45,359 nucleotides of DNA from NCBI GenBank assembly GCA_050949175.1, contig JBMNFG010000005.1, positions 1 to 45,359 of the forward strand. The letters run 5' to 3'. This document shows, piece after piece, positions 1 to 9,174 of this stretch (positions are counted from its first letter, which is position 1; each line of letters begins with the position of its first letter). The notes beneath the pieces are model-generated. The model worked only from the letters and a program-made list of their open reading frames with translations. It had not been told where the DNA came from and did no database searches. The translations under genes were made by a program, and so were the position numbers. This DNA is from UBA4971 sp900019985. Its GTDB lineage: Bacteria > Bacillota > SHA-98 > UBA4971.

Positions 1-155
1 GCATTTTCCCCATCTTCTGAGTACTTCTTTAGCCATATATAAATCGTTGATTTATGAAACCCCAATTCCCTTGCTGCTTCGATCGCTGTTAGCTTACCGG
101 CCCTAATCTGCTCTACATAAGCTATCTTTGTATCCCTGTCATAGTGCTTCGCCAT
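1..155 (-). CDS. IS3-type transposase OrfA, N-terminal part (runs off the window edge)
   Basis: The minus strand reads 51 codons from an ATG at 155 to the window edge without a stop. A GGAGGTG ribosome binding site lies just upstream at 161-167. The N-terminus MAKHYDRDTKIAYVEQI is followed by a helix-turn-helix of the kind that opens IS3-family OrfA proteins (EAARELGF...STIYIWLKKY), ending in SEDGEN, a common OrfA continuation. OrfA supplies the DNA-binding half of the transposase; OrfB, the DDE catalytic half, would lie outside the window. I cannot place the terminal inverted repeat. An orphan HTH protein is possible but less likely. Confidence 0.7.
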   Translation of the reverse strand, partial: MAKHYDRDTKIAYVEQIRAGKLTAIEAARELGFHKSTIYIWLKKYSEDGEN

Positions 156-287
156 TTAGACACCTCCAGACGATCCTCCCTTTATTATCGTCGATCTTCT
201 CGGTGTCCGCTACTAGGGTACCACAGCCGTCAGTAGGCCCTTGCTCACTCCCATACAGACATCGCCCCAGTCCAGGAGGGATGTGAT

Positions 288-1310
288 ATGGCAAAATGCT
301 ACTGTGATGTCTGCCGAATGGAGACAGATGTCGCGGAGACTGAAAGAAAAGAAACATATCCAGTCAAAGGTGAGCCCATCACGGTGGATGCAAGAGTAAA
401 GGTGTGCACCCAGTGTGGCACTGATCTGTTTGACGAAGACTTGGACAATGCCAATCTTAACGCTGCCTTCAACATCTTCAGAAAGAAACATGGATTACTC
501 GGCTCAGATGACGTCAGGCGATTAAGAAAGAAGTATCAGCTGTCTCAACGCGGACTAGCCGGTCTATTGGGATGGAGTCCGGCAACGGTCGCAAGGTACG
601 AAACCGGGGCGCTTCCCAATGTGTCCCACAACGAACAGCTTAAGAGACTGTGTAACGACGTAGACTACGCTAGAGAACTATATGAAAGAAACGCCAGCTC
701 ACTATCGGAACTGGACAATAAGCGGATCAAAGAAGCATTGAAAAGTCAACACACAGCCGAGGATAAAGCCAATCGTGCCTTGGCCCGCTTCATCGATATG
801 GCTCACCGCAAGTCAAAAGACGGTCGATTCGGAGGAAATCGCCGTTTCGATCTAGACCGATTGGCAAACATGGTGGTGTTCTTCGCCAAGAAGATCACCC
901 GCCTACCAAAGGCGAAGCTGTTGAAGCTACTTTGGTATGCTGACTTTCTCTCATACAAACGTAGAGGCATAGGAATCACCGGGGCAGTCTACTGCCACAA
1001 TCACTACGGTCCTACACCTGAAGCACACGAAGCCATACTTGAGTATCTGAGTCGGATGTCCGTCATTCAGACTAAGTCGATCCCATGTGGTCCATATGAA
1101 GCTGAGATCGTTGAAGCCATAGCAGAATTCGATGAAGCCATGTTCACCGAGGAGGAAGTCAACATCTTAGAGTCAGTCTTCAAGACATTTAGGCACAAGA
1201 CCGCTAGCACAATGACCACTATAACCCATTTAGAAGACGCATATATGCAAACCTCTCACAAAGAGCATATATCCTATGAATATGCGGCCGGTCTAAGGGC
1301 GATCCATTGA
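288..1310 (+). CDS. MqsA-type zinc finger / HTH / Panacea (DUF4065, SocA) domain protein
   Basis: This 340-residue protein starts at an ATG behind AGGAGGGATGTGAT. Residues 1-45 carry two CxxC pairs (C6/C9 and C40/C43), as in MqsA/YgiT-type zinc-binding antitoxins. Residues about 74-115 form an XRE-type helix-turn-helix (LSQRGLAGLLGWSPATVARYE). Residues about 185-300 match the Panacea/DUF4065 fold (KLLKLLWYADFL and a later HYGPTPEA). Panacea proteins are known as antitoxin domains that pair with varied toxins, and also as phage-defence or regulatory proteins. No toxin-like ORF sits next to it: upstream is a transposase gene on the other strand and downstream are 646 non-coding bases. It may be an orphan antitoxin, a stand-alone regulator, or separated from its partner by the insertion element. 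The domain calls are confident; the function is open. Confidence 0.85.
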   Translation: MAKCYCDVCRMETDVAETERKETYPVKGEPITVDARVKVCTQCGTDLFDEDLDNANLNAAFNIFRKKHGLLGSDDVRRLRKKYQLSQRGLAGLLGWSPATVARYETGALPNVSHNEQLKRLCNDVDYARELYERNASSLSELDNKRIKEALKSQHTAEDKANRALARFIDMAHRKSKDGRFGGNRRFDLDRLANMVVFFAKKITRLPKAKLLKLLWYADFLSYKRRGIGITGAVYCHNHYGPTPEAHEAILEYLSRMSVIQTKSIPCGPYEAEIVEAIAEFDEAMFTEEEVNILESVFKTFRHKTASTMTTITHLEDAYMQTSHKEHISYEYAAGLRAIH

Positions 1311-1956
1311 CGTTCTTCAGAGACATGCTGCACTGACGCCCTTCCGAAACCAGAAAGGCGAGTCCGCTCATTGGACTCGCCTCATCATGCTGTGTCTACT
1401 CTGACGTGCTAGATTCGCTATAGTGCTGCAATGATGACCGATTGCCTCCCAAATCGATCAGAATCGGAGCCACACGCCATCCTTCCATCCATAGAGGTAC
1501 TGTTCCGATGTCGCGGCTGGTCTTGGGAAGGTAAATCGGAGAGAATAGCGGTAAGGTGTGGAGTTATGAAGAAGTTGTGTCTCTTCTCGACTTCAGAACA
1601 GATCTCCTACAAAACTGATTCCTTAGGATTCATTCCATGATATTCCACATATGAACCCAGACTCCTCCATGAGGAGAGGATATCGAGGAAAAATGTAGAA
1701 CATGTTCGCAAGATCAGAGAACTAAAGATTTATGCGTAGCTCCACGAGGACTTGTTTATCTGAAGACGGGTGTCGTTTTGTGACAAGGCAAGAGAACCAG
1801 GCTTTGCGTTTCGAGCGACGGCTCATTGTATTCTCCTAGTGCTAGGCTTTACGGTTTAAGAAGAAAGCCAAATCCCCTCCAGAGGAGGGTTACAGGTTAA
1901 AGACATGGTATAAAAAAGAGACGCTTTATGACAATACAAACCCAAGGAGGCCCGGT
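1311..1956. other. 646-base intergenic stretch, no convincing gene
   Basis: It holds a strong hairpin directly after the Panacea gene (listed separately). A short GC-rich hairpin lies at 1875-1889 (CCCTCC-AGA-GGAGGG), some 70 bases before the flavodiiron start. A TATAAA box at about 1909-1914 could be the flavodiiron promoter, but I see no matching -35. A 69-codon frame at 1431-1640 has no family resemblance and no clear ribosome binding site; I judge it non-coding. Confidence 0.5.
1356..1382 (+). terminator. Hairpin terminator after the Panacea gene
   Basis: A perfect 10-bp stem, AGGCGAGTCC/GGACTCGCCT, with a 7-base loop starts 45 bases after the stop codon. No T-run follows, so it is either a weak intrinsic terminator or an mRNA 3' stabiliser. 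Confidence 0.6.
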
Positions 1957-3177
1957 ATGAAGAAGCTCAAAATCGCAGACGGAATACACATGCTCACTAT
2001 GAATGTTGACAACATACTGTTTGAGGGAATGTGGGAGCTTGCAAACGGAGTAACCCTTAACTCCTACATAGTTCAAGGAGACAAGACCGCAATAATCGAC
2101 GGCGTAATCGGCTGGGACGGAGTACCCGAGACTCTTTACAAAAGCTTAGAAGAGATAGGCGTCGATCCCCAGAGCATCGATTACTTGATCGTCAACCACA
2201 TGGAACCTGACCATTCCGGATGGATTTCGAACTTCCGGAAGATCAAGGACGATTTTACAATAATATGCACTGATAAAGCATCAAAGATGGTAACCTCCTT
2301 TTACGGAGAAGACAGGATCAGGACTGTAAAAGAAGGAGATGCCCTGGACCTCGGACAGGGTAAGGTATTGAGTTTTCATCCGGTGCCAAACGTCCACTGG
2401 CCGGACACCATGTACACCTATGATAGAGATATAAAAACCCTTTTCAGCTGCGACATGTTCGGCACCTTCGGACGGATGGGAGATCACTCTTTTGATGATG
2501 AGCTCACCCCCGAAGAGGTAGCCTTCTTTGAATCTGAGGGGATAAGATACTATTCCAACGTAATGGCGACTTTCACACCCAGCGTAAAAAAGGCCATTGA
2601 GAAAGCACAAACGATGGATATAAGCATCATAGCACCCGGCCACGGCCCGGTTTACAGAAAGAATCCTCGAAAGATCATCGATGATTACATAAGATTCACA
2701 CGGTATGCCGAAGGAGCCGGCAAGGACGAGGTCACCATCTTGTGGGGATCAATGTATGGAATGACTGGGAAGGCAGTGGATTACGTAGAAGGCATACTTC
2801 AAAGAGAAGGCGTCAAGCACAACAAGCTCGAGATGCCGCTTGAAAGTGACAGCGAAATGGTTGCAACTGTCTTGAGATCTGCAGGGATAATCATCGCAGC
2901 TCCTACATATGAGTACAAGCTTTTCCCGCCTGTTGCCGCAGCCTTGAATGAGCTGGGCAGAAAGAGGATTACAGGCAAGGCGGCATTCAGGTTCGGATCA
3001 TACGGATGGTCAGGAGGTGCCGAGAGAGAGCTCGCTGAGATAATGGAGAGAAACAAGATGAACTGGGATTTCATCGAGTCTGTTGAGTTTGAAGGTGCGC
3101 CTAAGGAAGAAGACTTTGCCAGGATTGAAGCAGGGGTATTAGAACTCATAGAAAAGATGAAGGCAAAGGTAATCTAG
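1957..3177 (+). CDS. fprA: FprA-family A-type flavoprotein (flavodiiron protein)
   Basis: This 406-residue cytosolic enzyme should reduce O2 to water (or NO to N2O), using electrons from a rubredoxin or similar carrier, and so protect an anaerobe. The N-terminal metallo-beta-lactamase-like domain (1 to about 250) has the full diiron ligand set: H81-x-E83-x-D85-H86 (NHMEPDHSGW), H147, D166 and H229 (APGHGPVY). The C-terminal flavodoxin domain (about 256-400) has the FMN-binding loop start LWGSMYGMTGK and a later APTYEYKLFPP segment. There is no C-terminal rubredoxin or flavin-reductase extension, so it is the minimal class. The start follows AAGGAGGCCCGGT. It appears monocistronic, with no rubredoxin gene nearby. 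Confidence 0.96.
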   Translation: MKKLKIADGIHMLTMNVDNILFEGMWELANGVTLNSYIVQGDKTAIIDGVIGWDGVPETLYKSLEEIGVDPQSIDYLIVNHMEPDHSGWISNFRKIKDDFTIICTDKASKMVTSFYGEDRIRTVKEGDALDLGQGKVLSFHPVPNVHWPDTMYTYDRDIKTLFSCDMFGTFGRMGDHSFDDELTPEEVAFFESEGIRYYSNVMATFTPSVKKAIEKAQTMDISIIAPGHGPVYRKNPRKIIDDYIRFTRYAEGAGKDEVTILWGSMYGMTGKAVDYVEGILQREGVKHNKLEMPLESDSEMVATVLRSAGIIIAAPTYEYKLFPPVAAALNELGRKRITGKAAFRFGSYGWSGGAERELAEIMERNKMNWDFIESVEFEGAPKEEDFARIEAGVLELIEKMKAKVI

Positions 3178-3281
3178 ACTTGATCCAGCTAGGGTCGATT
3201 TACTTCACAACAAATCGTTGACAAAAAAGTCCATTTTTCAGTATCTTAGTATCATATTAGATTCATTGCGGGGTGAGTTTA

Positions 3282-3993
3282 GTGAAAAGAACAGTTGGCT
3301 TCATTCTTCTTGCTTTATGCTGCGTTGTACTTTTCGTATGCTTGAATGTTGCTGCCGACACAGACTGCGCGACATGCGCCGCCTCAGAACAGCAAGACAT
3401 AATTGAGATTCTGACGACCGCAAAAACTGCAGTATGGTTTACAGAGGAAGAAGTCCCCGAAGAGCATATAAGACTGATACTTTTGGCCGGACTTAATGCG
3501 CCCAGCGCAGTAAACGTCCAACCGTGGCATTTTAGCGTTGTCACGAACAAAGAGATCTTAAACGAAATCTATGAAGCTACGATTGAAGCGCTCCCGGCCG
3601 GGTATATTGAATGGCTGATCTCTTTGGGCCCTGAGATACCCGAGACTCCCCCGGTTATCCCGAGAAGAGTCGATCTTCCTGACACACCGGTGGCTATCTT
3701 TTGTCTACGGCACGGATAACCTACCGCCGTGGGATGCCTTTGATTGCGGCCTTGCAACTGAGGCCATGTCTGTTGCTGCGCTATCTTTAGGATATGGAAC
3801 GAAGATCGTCGGCCTTCCGAAATTTGCATTAAACGGCGAAGACAAAGCGTATTATGACGAACTCCTGCAAGTCCCCGAGGGGTACAGCTTCTTGGTAGCG
3901 CTGCTGATAGGCCGTAATGATGAAGAGATTGACGCCATAACGCAGGCATCCACAAGATACTCGATGGAAGAAAAAGTTGTGTTCATCAAATAG
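3282..3993 (+). pseudogene. Exported nitroreductase-family protein, broken by one +1 frameshift
   Basis: Two frames together give one nitroreductase. The first part (to the TAA at 3717-3719) has the FMN-site segment NAPSAVNVQPWHFSVV. The second continues VYGTDNLPPWDAFDCG and runs to the stop at 3991-3993. Removing one T from TTTT at 3699-3702 restores ...PVAIF-VYGTDNLPPWD... exactly. I prefer the GTG at 3282 (MKRTVGF) because GGGGTGAG lies at the right distance; another GTG three codons upstream is possible. An N-terminal hydrophobic stretch (residues about 4-22) with cysteines looks like a signal peptide or membrane anchor, which is unusual for this normally cytosolic FMN/NAD(P)H family. The break could be a sequencing error. 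Confidence 0.8.
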
Positions 3994-4090
3994 CGCAATA
4001 GGGTGTGCACCTTTCCTGCCAAGGCATGATAGTCTTCTGGCGTAGTTCTCAATAGTCGCCTTAATGGTAACCACGACAAGATGAAGGTAC

Positions 4091-4126
4091 AACTAGCCGC
4101 GAAGATGCGATCCTTCGCGGCTAGTT
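4091..4126 (+). terminator. Strong hairpin after the nitroreductase gene
   Basis: A perfect 14-bp stem (AACTAGCCGCGAAG with its complement at 4113-4126) encloses an 8-base loop and is followed by TCGTGTTTC. It probably terminates nitroreductase transcription before the hydrolase gene. Confidence 0.75.
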
Positions 4127-4267
4127 TCGTGTTTCAGCACTGACATGATTTTTCCAAAATCTCTCCTCCAATCCTTGACAACCAGCATTGAATAGACGAA
4201 CATGATGTAAAAGAGTGCCGTATTCAACAGACCCCGCCAATTACCCAGAAGGGGGACGCCGAGTTAC

Positions 4268-5374
4268 ATGAGAGAAATCAATTCCTCCGAACCCGGATTC
4301 AAAAAGCGAGTCTTGCGAAAAAGGAAAAGGAGACGAATTGTCCTTATGGTCCTCTGTGCAGCCGTTATCCTGTTCTCTGTCGGTTCATTCATCGCAGTGA
4401 AAACCCTACACGACCGCAATTTCCAAAGATCCGACAGGCCTCAATTCTCAGCATATCTTAGATACGAAGACGTACCTGAATACAACAGAAAGATCGTGCA
4501 GTTTAAGTCGGGCAAAAACACTCTGACAGGCTATATATACGGCGAGGGAACCGAGAAAGGGCTCATTGTACTGGCACACGGGCTGGGAGCCGGAGCAGAG
4601 AGCTATCTTCCTCAGATCATCTATTTCTTAGATAAGGGCTGGGCTGTCTTCACATATGACTCCACCGGAAACCATGCCAGCGAAGGCGAAAGCATGGTCG
4701 GACTGGCCCAGTCTATGCTAGACCTTAACGCGGCGCTTGCCTACATAGAAGACAGCGATGATCTAAACCGATTGCCCATAATGCTGTTTGGACACAGCTG
4801 GGGTGGGTATGCAGTTGCAGGCGTGCTCAACTACGGCCACCCCATCACAGCAGTCGCCAGCGTGGCAGGGTACAACTCGCCGATGGAGATGATGTTTGAA
4901 GAAGCGAAAACGATCATGGGATCGTTTGCCTACGTAGAGTATCCCATCATGTGGCTTTACCAAACCTCGCTGTTCGGCAAGAATGCATGGGCCTCTGCGG
5001 TCAACGGCATCAATAAGGCCCGCATCCCGGTGATGATCATCCACGGCACCCAAGACAACACGATTTCCTATACGGGAGCCTCCATCATCGCGCACCGAGA
5101 CGAAATAACCAATCCTAAGGTCGTCTACAAGACCTGCACCAAAGAAGGCCTCAACGGCCACAGCAGCATGTTCTTTACTGAGGCTGCCCTCAAGTACAGA
5201 GCGGAGATTAACCGGCAGTTGAGAGAGCTGGAGACAAGCTACAACGGAAACGTGCCCGAAGACGTCTTAGACGCCTTCTCTGAGGGAATAAACAGATTCC
5301 AGATGAGCGAGCTCGACCCGGAGTTCATGGGTGAAATCAACGAGTTCTTTGAAAAGGCACTGGGATCGATGTAA
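4268..5374 (+). CDS. Membrane-anchored alpha/beta hydrolase
   Basis: The 368-residue protein has a very basic N-terminus (KKRVLRKRKRRR), then one membrane segment at about 24-45. This fits a signal anchor with the enzyme outside. The hydrolase domain has AHGLGAG (oxyanion-hole region, about 103-109), the nucleophile elbow GHSWGG with Ser177, and the likely acid Asp263 in IHGTQDN. The likely base is His298 in GLNGHSSMF. The family covers esterases, lipases and acyltransferases; substrate cannot be read here. A 55-residue C-terminal helical extension follows the core. The ATG at 4268 follows GAAGGGGGACGCC. It stands alone between a terminator and the YbaK-type gene. Confidence 0.85.
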   Translation: MREINSSEPGFKKRVLRKRKRRRIVLMVLCAAVILFSVGSFIAVKTLHDRNFQRSDRPQFSAYLRYEDVPEYNRKIVQFKSGKNTLTGYIYGEGTEKGLIVLAHGLGAGAESYLPQIIYFLDKGWAVFTYDSTGNHASEGESMVGLAQSMLDLNAALAYIEDSDDLNRLPIMLFGHSWGGYAVAGVLNYGHPITAVASVAGYNSPMEMMFEEAKTIMGSFAYVEYPIMWLYQTSLFGKNAWASAVNGINKARIPVMIIHGTQDNTISYTGASIIAHRDEITNPKVVYKTCTKEGLNGHSSMFFTEAALKYRAEINRQLRELETSYNGNVPEDVLDAFSEGINRFQMSELDPEFMGEINEFFEKALGSM

Positions 5375-5596
5375 CAATGATACACTTGCAGTCATTCTGG
5401 ACCCACCCTCATAGTCTACTATGGACTGCACCCGTCTTTTCCGGACGGTCAACACCCGAGACCGCCCTGTCTCAACGACTGCCTTATTCCCCACGAACAG
5501 GCAAGAACCCTTCCACAGTTTTCTCCTATCATGAGACATTCTGTGATAAACTGGTTGAAAACATCAAAGATCCTTACTGCAGAGGTGGAAAGACAG

Positions 5597-6070
5597 ATGT
5601 CATCATCAGCTCAAAGATTCCAGCAGGCCTTGGAAGGATTAGGCATACAGACACAGGCGATCGAACTTCCCCAGTCCACTCGCACCGCCAAAGAAGCAGC
5701 TGAGGCAATCGGTTGCGAGATAGCGCAAATCGCGAAATCTCTGATTTTCCGAAGGCTTGATACGAACCGGCCTGTCTTGGTAATAGCAAGTGGGGCCAAC
5801 CGCGTGGATGAGGAGGTTGTGTCCAACTACATAGGTACACAGATCACGATGGCAGGCGCAGAGTTTGTACGGGCCTCCACGGGATATGCGATAGGCGGCG
5901 TTCCGCCCTTTGGCCACATTGTACCGATTAACGACATCATAATCGATCAAGATCTCCTCAAGTACGATGTCGTGTGGGCAGCTGCAGGCACACCCCGCTC
6001 AGTCTTTCCGATAAGCCCGGAGAAGCTTGTGGAAGTTGTGGCCGGGCATGTGCGCAGAGTCGCAAAGTGA
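5597..6070 (+). CDS. YbaK/EbsC-family aminoacyl-tRNA deacylase-like protein
   Basis: The frame is open from 5531, but the ATG at 5597 (MSSSAQRF, 157 residues) has a GAGGTGG site at proper spacing and matches the usual family length, so I use it. Family landmarks are QIAKSLIFR (the conserved lysine of the editing pocket), LVIASGANRVDE, and the loop TGYAIGGVPPFGH. Members hydrolyse mischarged aminoacyl-tRNAs in trans (for example Cys-tRNAPro) or bind related substrates. The stop lies immediately before the Fe-S protein remnant. Confidence 0.9.
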   Translation: MSSSAQRFQQALEGLGIQTQAIELPQSTRTAKEAAEAIGCEIAQIAKSLIFRRLDTNRPVLVIASGANRVDEEVVSNYIGTQITMAGAEFVRASTGYAIGGVPPFGHIVPINDIIIDQDLLKYDVVWAAAGTPRSVFPISPEKLVEVVAGHVRRVAK

Positions 6071-6491
6071 ATCAGCTGGGGTATTATGACATGTCATGGC
6101 CTTCTATCAAATGGCTTCACAGGCGCGTGGAAGATCAAGCCCTCGTCAACAAGCTCTGCATGTACTTGAGATCCGTATTCGTGAATGAAGGTTATGATAG
6201 TGTCGTACCTGCTCTAGATGAAAGATACTGGTCTGCGCATTTTACAAGCAACTGGTCCGAAAGGCATGTTGCCTTTGTGTGCGGCCTTGGGACTTTCGGG
6301 CTCTCCAGAGAACGGCAAGATCCATGACCCACGCTCTGCGTTCCTGAGGAAGACGGGTGAAAAGCACAAACCCAGAACCGGTTGCGGGAAATGCCAAGTT
6401 GGGGTGCCCTGCGAATCTAGGATACCTTAATCCTGTAGACTACTACGCGGTGGGGAATGAGATCGATGGGAACTCTACATACGAAGAATAA
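6071..6491 (+). pseudogene. Remnant of a QueG-like / 4Fe-4S binding protein
   Basis: One frame carries a typical segment of the epoxyqueuosine-reductase-like Fe-S family: FTSNWSERHVAFVCGLGTFG, up to about 6303. Another frame then gives GKIHDPRSAFLRKTGEKHKP and CGKCQVGVPCESRIP, which belongs at the C-terminus. The region between, which normally holds the eight ferredoxin cysteines, is missing at the junction (about 6300-6310). A further one-base shift after CESRIP (extra T near 6428) would continue as NPVDYYAVGNEIDGNSTYEE to a TAA at 6489-6491. The N-terminal half is absent, because the YbaK-type gene abuts it. N-terminal loss, internal deletion and frameshift together make this a true relic rather than a sequencing artefact. 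Confidence 0.75.
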
Positions 6492-6505
6492 GGGAGCAAT
6501 CATTC

Positions 6506-7598
6506 ATGATCGGAAAGAATGAGATACGCGTCATTTATGGGGACAATCCCAAGCAAATGGTGAAAGAGCTTCTTGAAGCCATAAGACCCGAAGACGAAAT
6601 AGACAAAACCGCACTAATCGGGATTAAGCCTAACCTGGTTGTGGCCAAGCCTGCAAGCTCCGGAGCAACCACCTCATCCGACAGTAGTAGAAGGCCTCAT
6701 TGAGTATCTGAAGTCAAAAGGGCGCGACAGAATAGTAATTATGGAAGGTTCCTGGGTGGGAGCAAGGACATCGGAAGCATTCAGGGTATGCGGGTACGAA
6801 AGCCTGTCGAAGAAATACAACGTGCCACTCATAGATCTTCAAAAAGACAGGTACCAGGCACATGAGATAAACGGTTTGAGGATAAACGTCTGTGATTATG
6901 TCACGAAGGTTGACTATTTGATAAACGTACCTGTCCTCAAAGGCCACTGCCAGACTAACATTACCTGCGCTCTGAAGAATATGAAAGGCTGCATACCCAA
7001 TTCTGAGAAGAGGCGCTTCCACACCATGGGTCTGCACAAACCCATAGCATATTTAAACAAGATCATCAAACAAGACCTTGTAATCGTTGACGGCATGAAC
7101 GGCGATCTCAACTTTGAAGAAGGCGGTAATCCGGTTCAGATGAACAGGATAATTACAGGGAAAGATCCTGTGCTGATAGACGCATATGCCGCTCACTTGA
7201 TGGGCTTTGATATTGAAGAGGTTCCGTATATTTCTATTGCTGAGGCTATCGGTGTAGGCAGCGCTGACCTGGAAAGTGCACATATCGTTGAGTTGAATAA
7301 GGCTACCGCAACAACAAAACTAACACCTTCAAGACGGGCCCAGCAGCTGGCAAGGCATATTGTTGAAGACGCAGCCTGCTCAGCATGCTACGGAAGCCTT
7401 ATCTATGCACTTGAAAGACTGAGCGAAAAAGGCCTTTTAAATAGGCTGGAAGAGAAACTATACATCGGCCAGAACTTCAAAAACCAACAGCATGATGGAA
7501 TCGGCATCGGTACATGTGCTTCAGGATTTGATAAGCATGTTAAGGGCTGCCCGCCGAAGGCCAGAGATATTGTAGAATGCCTCGAAAGTCTAATATGA
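6506..7598 (+). pseudogene. DUF362-family protein, interrupted by one +1 frameshift
   Basis: The first frame (6506-6703) gives the family N-terminus, ending IKPNLVVAKPASSGATT. The second continues HPTVVEGLIEYLKSKG and runs 300 residues to 7598. Dropping one base at about 6674 (ACCACC-T-CATCCG) joins them as GATT-HPTVVEG, the expected family sequence. Later landmarks are LINVPVLKGHCQTNITCALKNMKG and GMNGDLNFEEGGNPV. A cysteine-rich end (CSAC, then CASGF and KGCPP) could bind an Fe-S cluster. DUF362 proteins are common in anaerobes and are often linked to Fe-S chemistry, but have no settled function. It starts at the ATG at 6506, 14 bases after the Fe-S remnant, so the two probably formed one operon. 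Confidence 0.85.
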
Positions 7599-7633
7599 AC
7601 CTGGGCAACCTTGCGCGAAAAGAGCTAAACATG

Positions 7634-7659
7634 GGATGAACCCACGAGTTCATCCTTTT
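7634..7659 (+). terminator. Rho-independent terminator after the DUF362 gene
   Basis: An 8-bp stem (GGATGAAC/GTTCATCC, 6-base loop) is followed directly by TTTTCATTT, 35 bases after the stop codon. Confidence 0.8.
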
Positions 7660-7842
7660 CATTTAACAACAGGAGTTTCTAGACATTAATCTTATCGCCA
7701 GGCAGCTTCTAAGCAGATAATAGTGTCAGGGAATCCGGTTTTTTCTGCTCTATTACTTGGTTCTTTTCAGCTATAATCCGATCCACCAAAAATCTCGCAA
7801 CGACTCCTCCGCAGTTGGACTTCCAAAGCGAAACGCTTAATC

Positions 7843-9174
7843 CTACAGATCCATAGTGCAGATCTCCCCCTCAGAAAGGTTACGCCGTTTAAGAAATGAT
7901 GAGACTTCTGCCAATAAGAGCTTTCTTGTAAGGTTACATTTATTATCCAACGAGTCCTTTATCTGCGGACTCTCTGTGCAGCATCGTCGAGACAAACATC
8001 CACCTCCACAGTTGTACTGTGAAAAACAGTCTTTGCATTCCTCTCCCATCATCCGAGCATAACGCCAAAGCTGCCTCACCCGCTCCATGTCGATAATCAC
8101 TTCGTTTTCTACTGAACCTATCAAGAAAAGCTGTGATTCATCTTGGTTTTCAGCAAATATTTCGTAACAAGTGCTTATCAAACCATTCGGGGTTACCACA
8201 AAATTCCGGGTGTAAGCTCCACAATGATAAACGCTACGTCTGTTATACATAACACCAGAGTAATGCACTTTAATAGACATGCCTTCGCTAATTCCCTTGG
8301 CTCTTAGGTAGTTTAGAACGAATCTATCTGCGTCAACGTCTGTGATCCTATTTTGATTACAACGACCACAGAAAGAGACGGGCTGGAAATTGATATGCTT
8401 TACTCCTTTGTCAGCGAGGAACTCTGTCCATTGTGGCATCACGTCTACGTTTTTCTCAGTAACGGTTGTTTGAACTGAGACAGGTACTCCCGCCTCAACC
8501 AACGAATTTAGTGTGGCTAATACTGTCTCAAACGAGTTCAGTACAGCATGCGGCCGCTGCGAGTTCTGTACTTCTGCAAATCCATCGAAAGATAACCTCA
8601 CGGAGGTCATGTTTTTGCCTAACCAAGCGCGTTGGGCATCCGTCAAGATGCCGTTCGTGGCTAAGGTGAGTTCAAGGCGTATATTATTCTTAGAGCATAA
8701 ATCAGCTGCATGTTCAGCAATGCCCACTAGAACATCCCAGTTCAAAGTCGGTTCTCCGACACCATGAAATCGAACAGCCATCCTATCACATCTAGTCTTG
8801 AAACAGTTCTGGACAAGATACTCCAAAGCTTTTTTCCCTTTTTCAAGTGACAAGTTGTATCGGAAAGGATTCGCCGCATAGCAATAGATGCACTCTAAGT
8901 TGCAAACCGATGTCAACAGGAACGTCCCGCGAGTCGGTGAATAATCGTTCGGAGACGAAATGTCATCCGGGAATTCATCGAGAATACCGTTATAAACTAA
9001 GTATTCTAATGATTGCCATCTCCACTCGGTGAATCTCTTCCCTTCTAACTGAGAAGGAATTGAATACACCTTGTTATTGCTGAAGTTTACAAGGTATTCA
9101 TTGCTGTTCAAAGATAGAATATATGTATCGTGGTACCTTGGAATCAGTCTAATGATCATAACCGCAACAGGCAT
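7843..9174 (-). CDS. Radical SAM/SPASM peptide maturase-like protein
   Basis: This is a cytosolic Fe-S enzyme of the kind that modifies peptides or proteins (RiPP and anaerobic sulfatase maturases). The radical SAM cluster motif is CNLECIYCYA (C91, C95, C98 from the start used). The C-terminus has a complete SPASM pattern: CGAYTRNFVVTPNGLISTC, then CKDCFSQYNCGGGC and a final Cys near CNLTRK. The first ~75 residues (YILSLNSNEYLVNF...) resemble the small recognition region found before the barrel in many maturases. The frame is open to 9267, but the extra N-terminus is Met/Ile/Val-rich shadow sequence of the tail encoded in the other frame. I prefer the ATG at 9174, seven bases after GAGGGT; the ATG at 9159 is the alternative. 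Either start overlaps the end of the HIRAN tail frame, so the two genes are probably translationally coupled. Confidence 0.88.
   Translation of the reverse strand: MPVAVMIIRLIPRYHDTYILSLNSNEYLVNFSNNKVYSIPSQLEGKRFTEWRWQSLEYLVYNGILDEFPDDISSPNDYSPTRGTFLLTSVCNLECIYCYAANPFRYNLSLEKGKKALEYLVQNCFKTRCDRMAVRFHGVGEPTLNWDVLVGIAEHAADLCSKNNIRLELTLATNGILTDAQRAWLGKNMTSVRLSFDGFAEVQNSQRPHAVLNSFETVLATLNSLVEAGVPVSVQTTVTEKNVDVMPQWTEFLADKGVKHINFQPVSFCGRCNQNRITDVDADRFVLNYLRAKGISEGMSIKVHYSGVMYNRRSVYHCGAYTRNFVVTPNGLISTCYEIFAENQDESQLFLIGSVENEVIIDMERVRQLWRYARMMGEECKDCFSQYNCGGGCLSRRCCTESPQIKDSLDNKCNLTRKLLLAEVSSFLKRRNLSEGEICTMDL

Noticed and set aside
1431..1640. 69-codon frame that might have been a toxin partner for the Panacea protein
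   Set aside because: No ribosome binding site, no recognisable family, and it lies beyond a strong hairpin, 120 bases after the Panacea gene.
5377..5703. 108-codon frame between the hydrolase and YbaK-type genes
   Set aside because: Overlaps the start of the YbaK-type gene in another frame and has no family match or convincing ribosome binding site.
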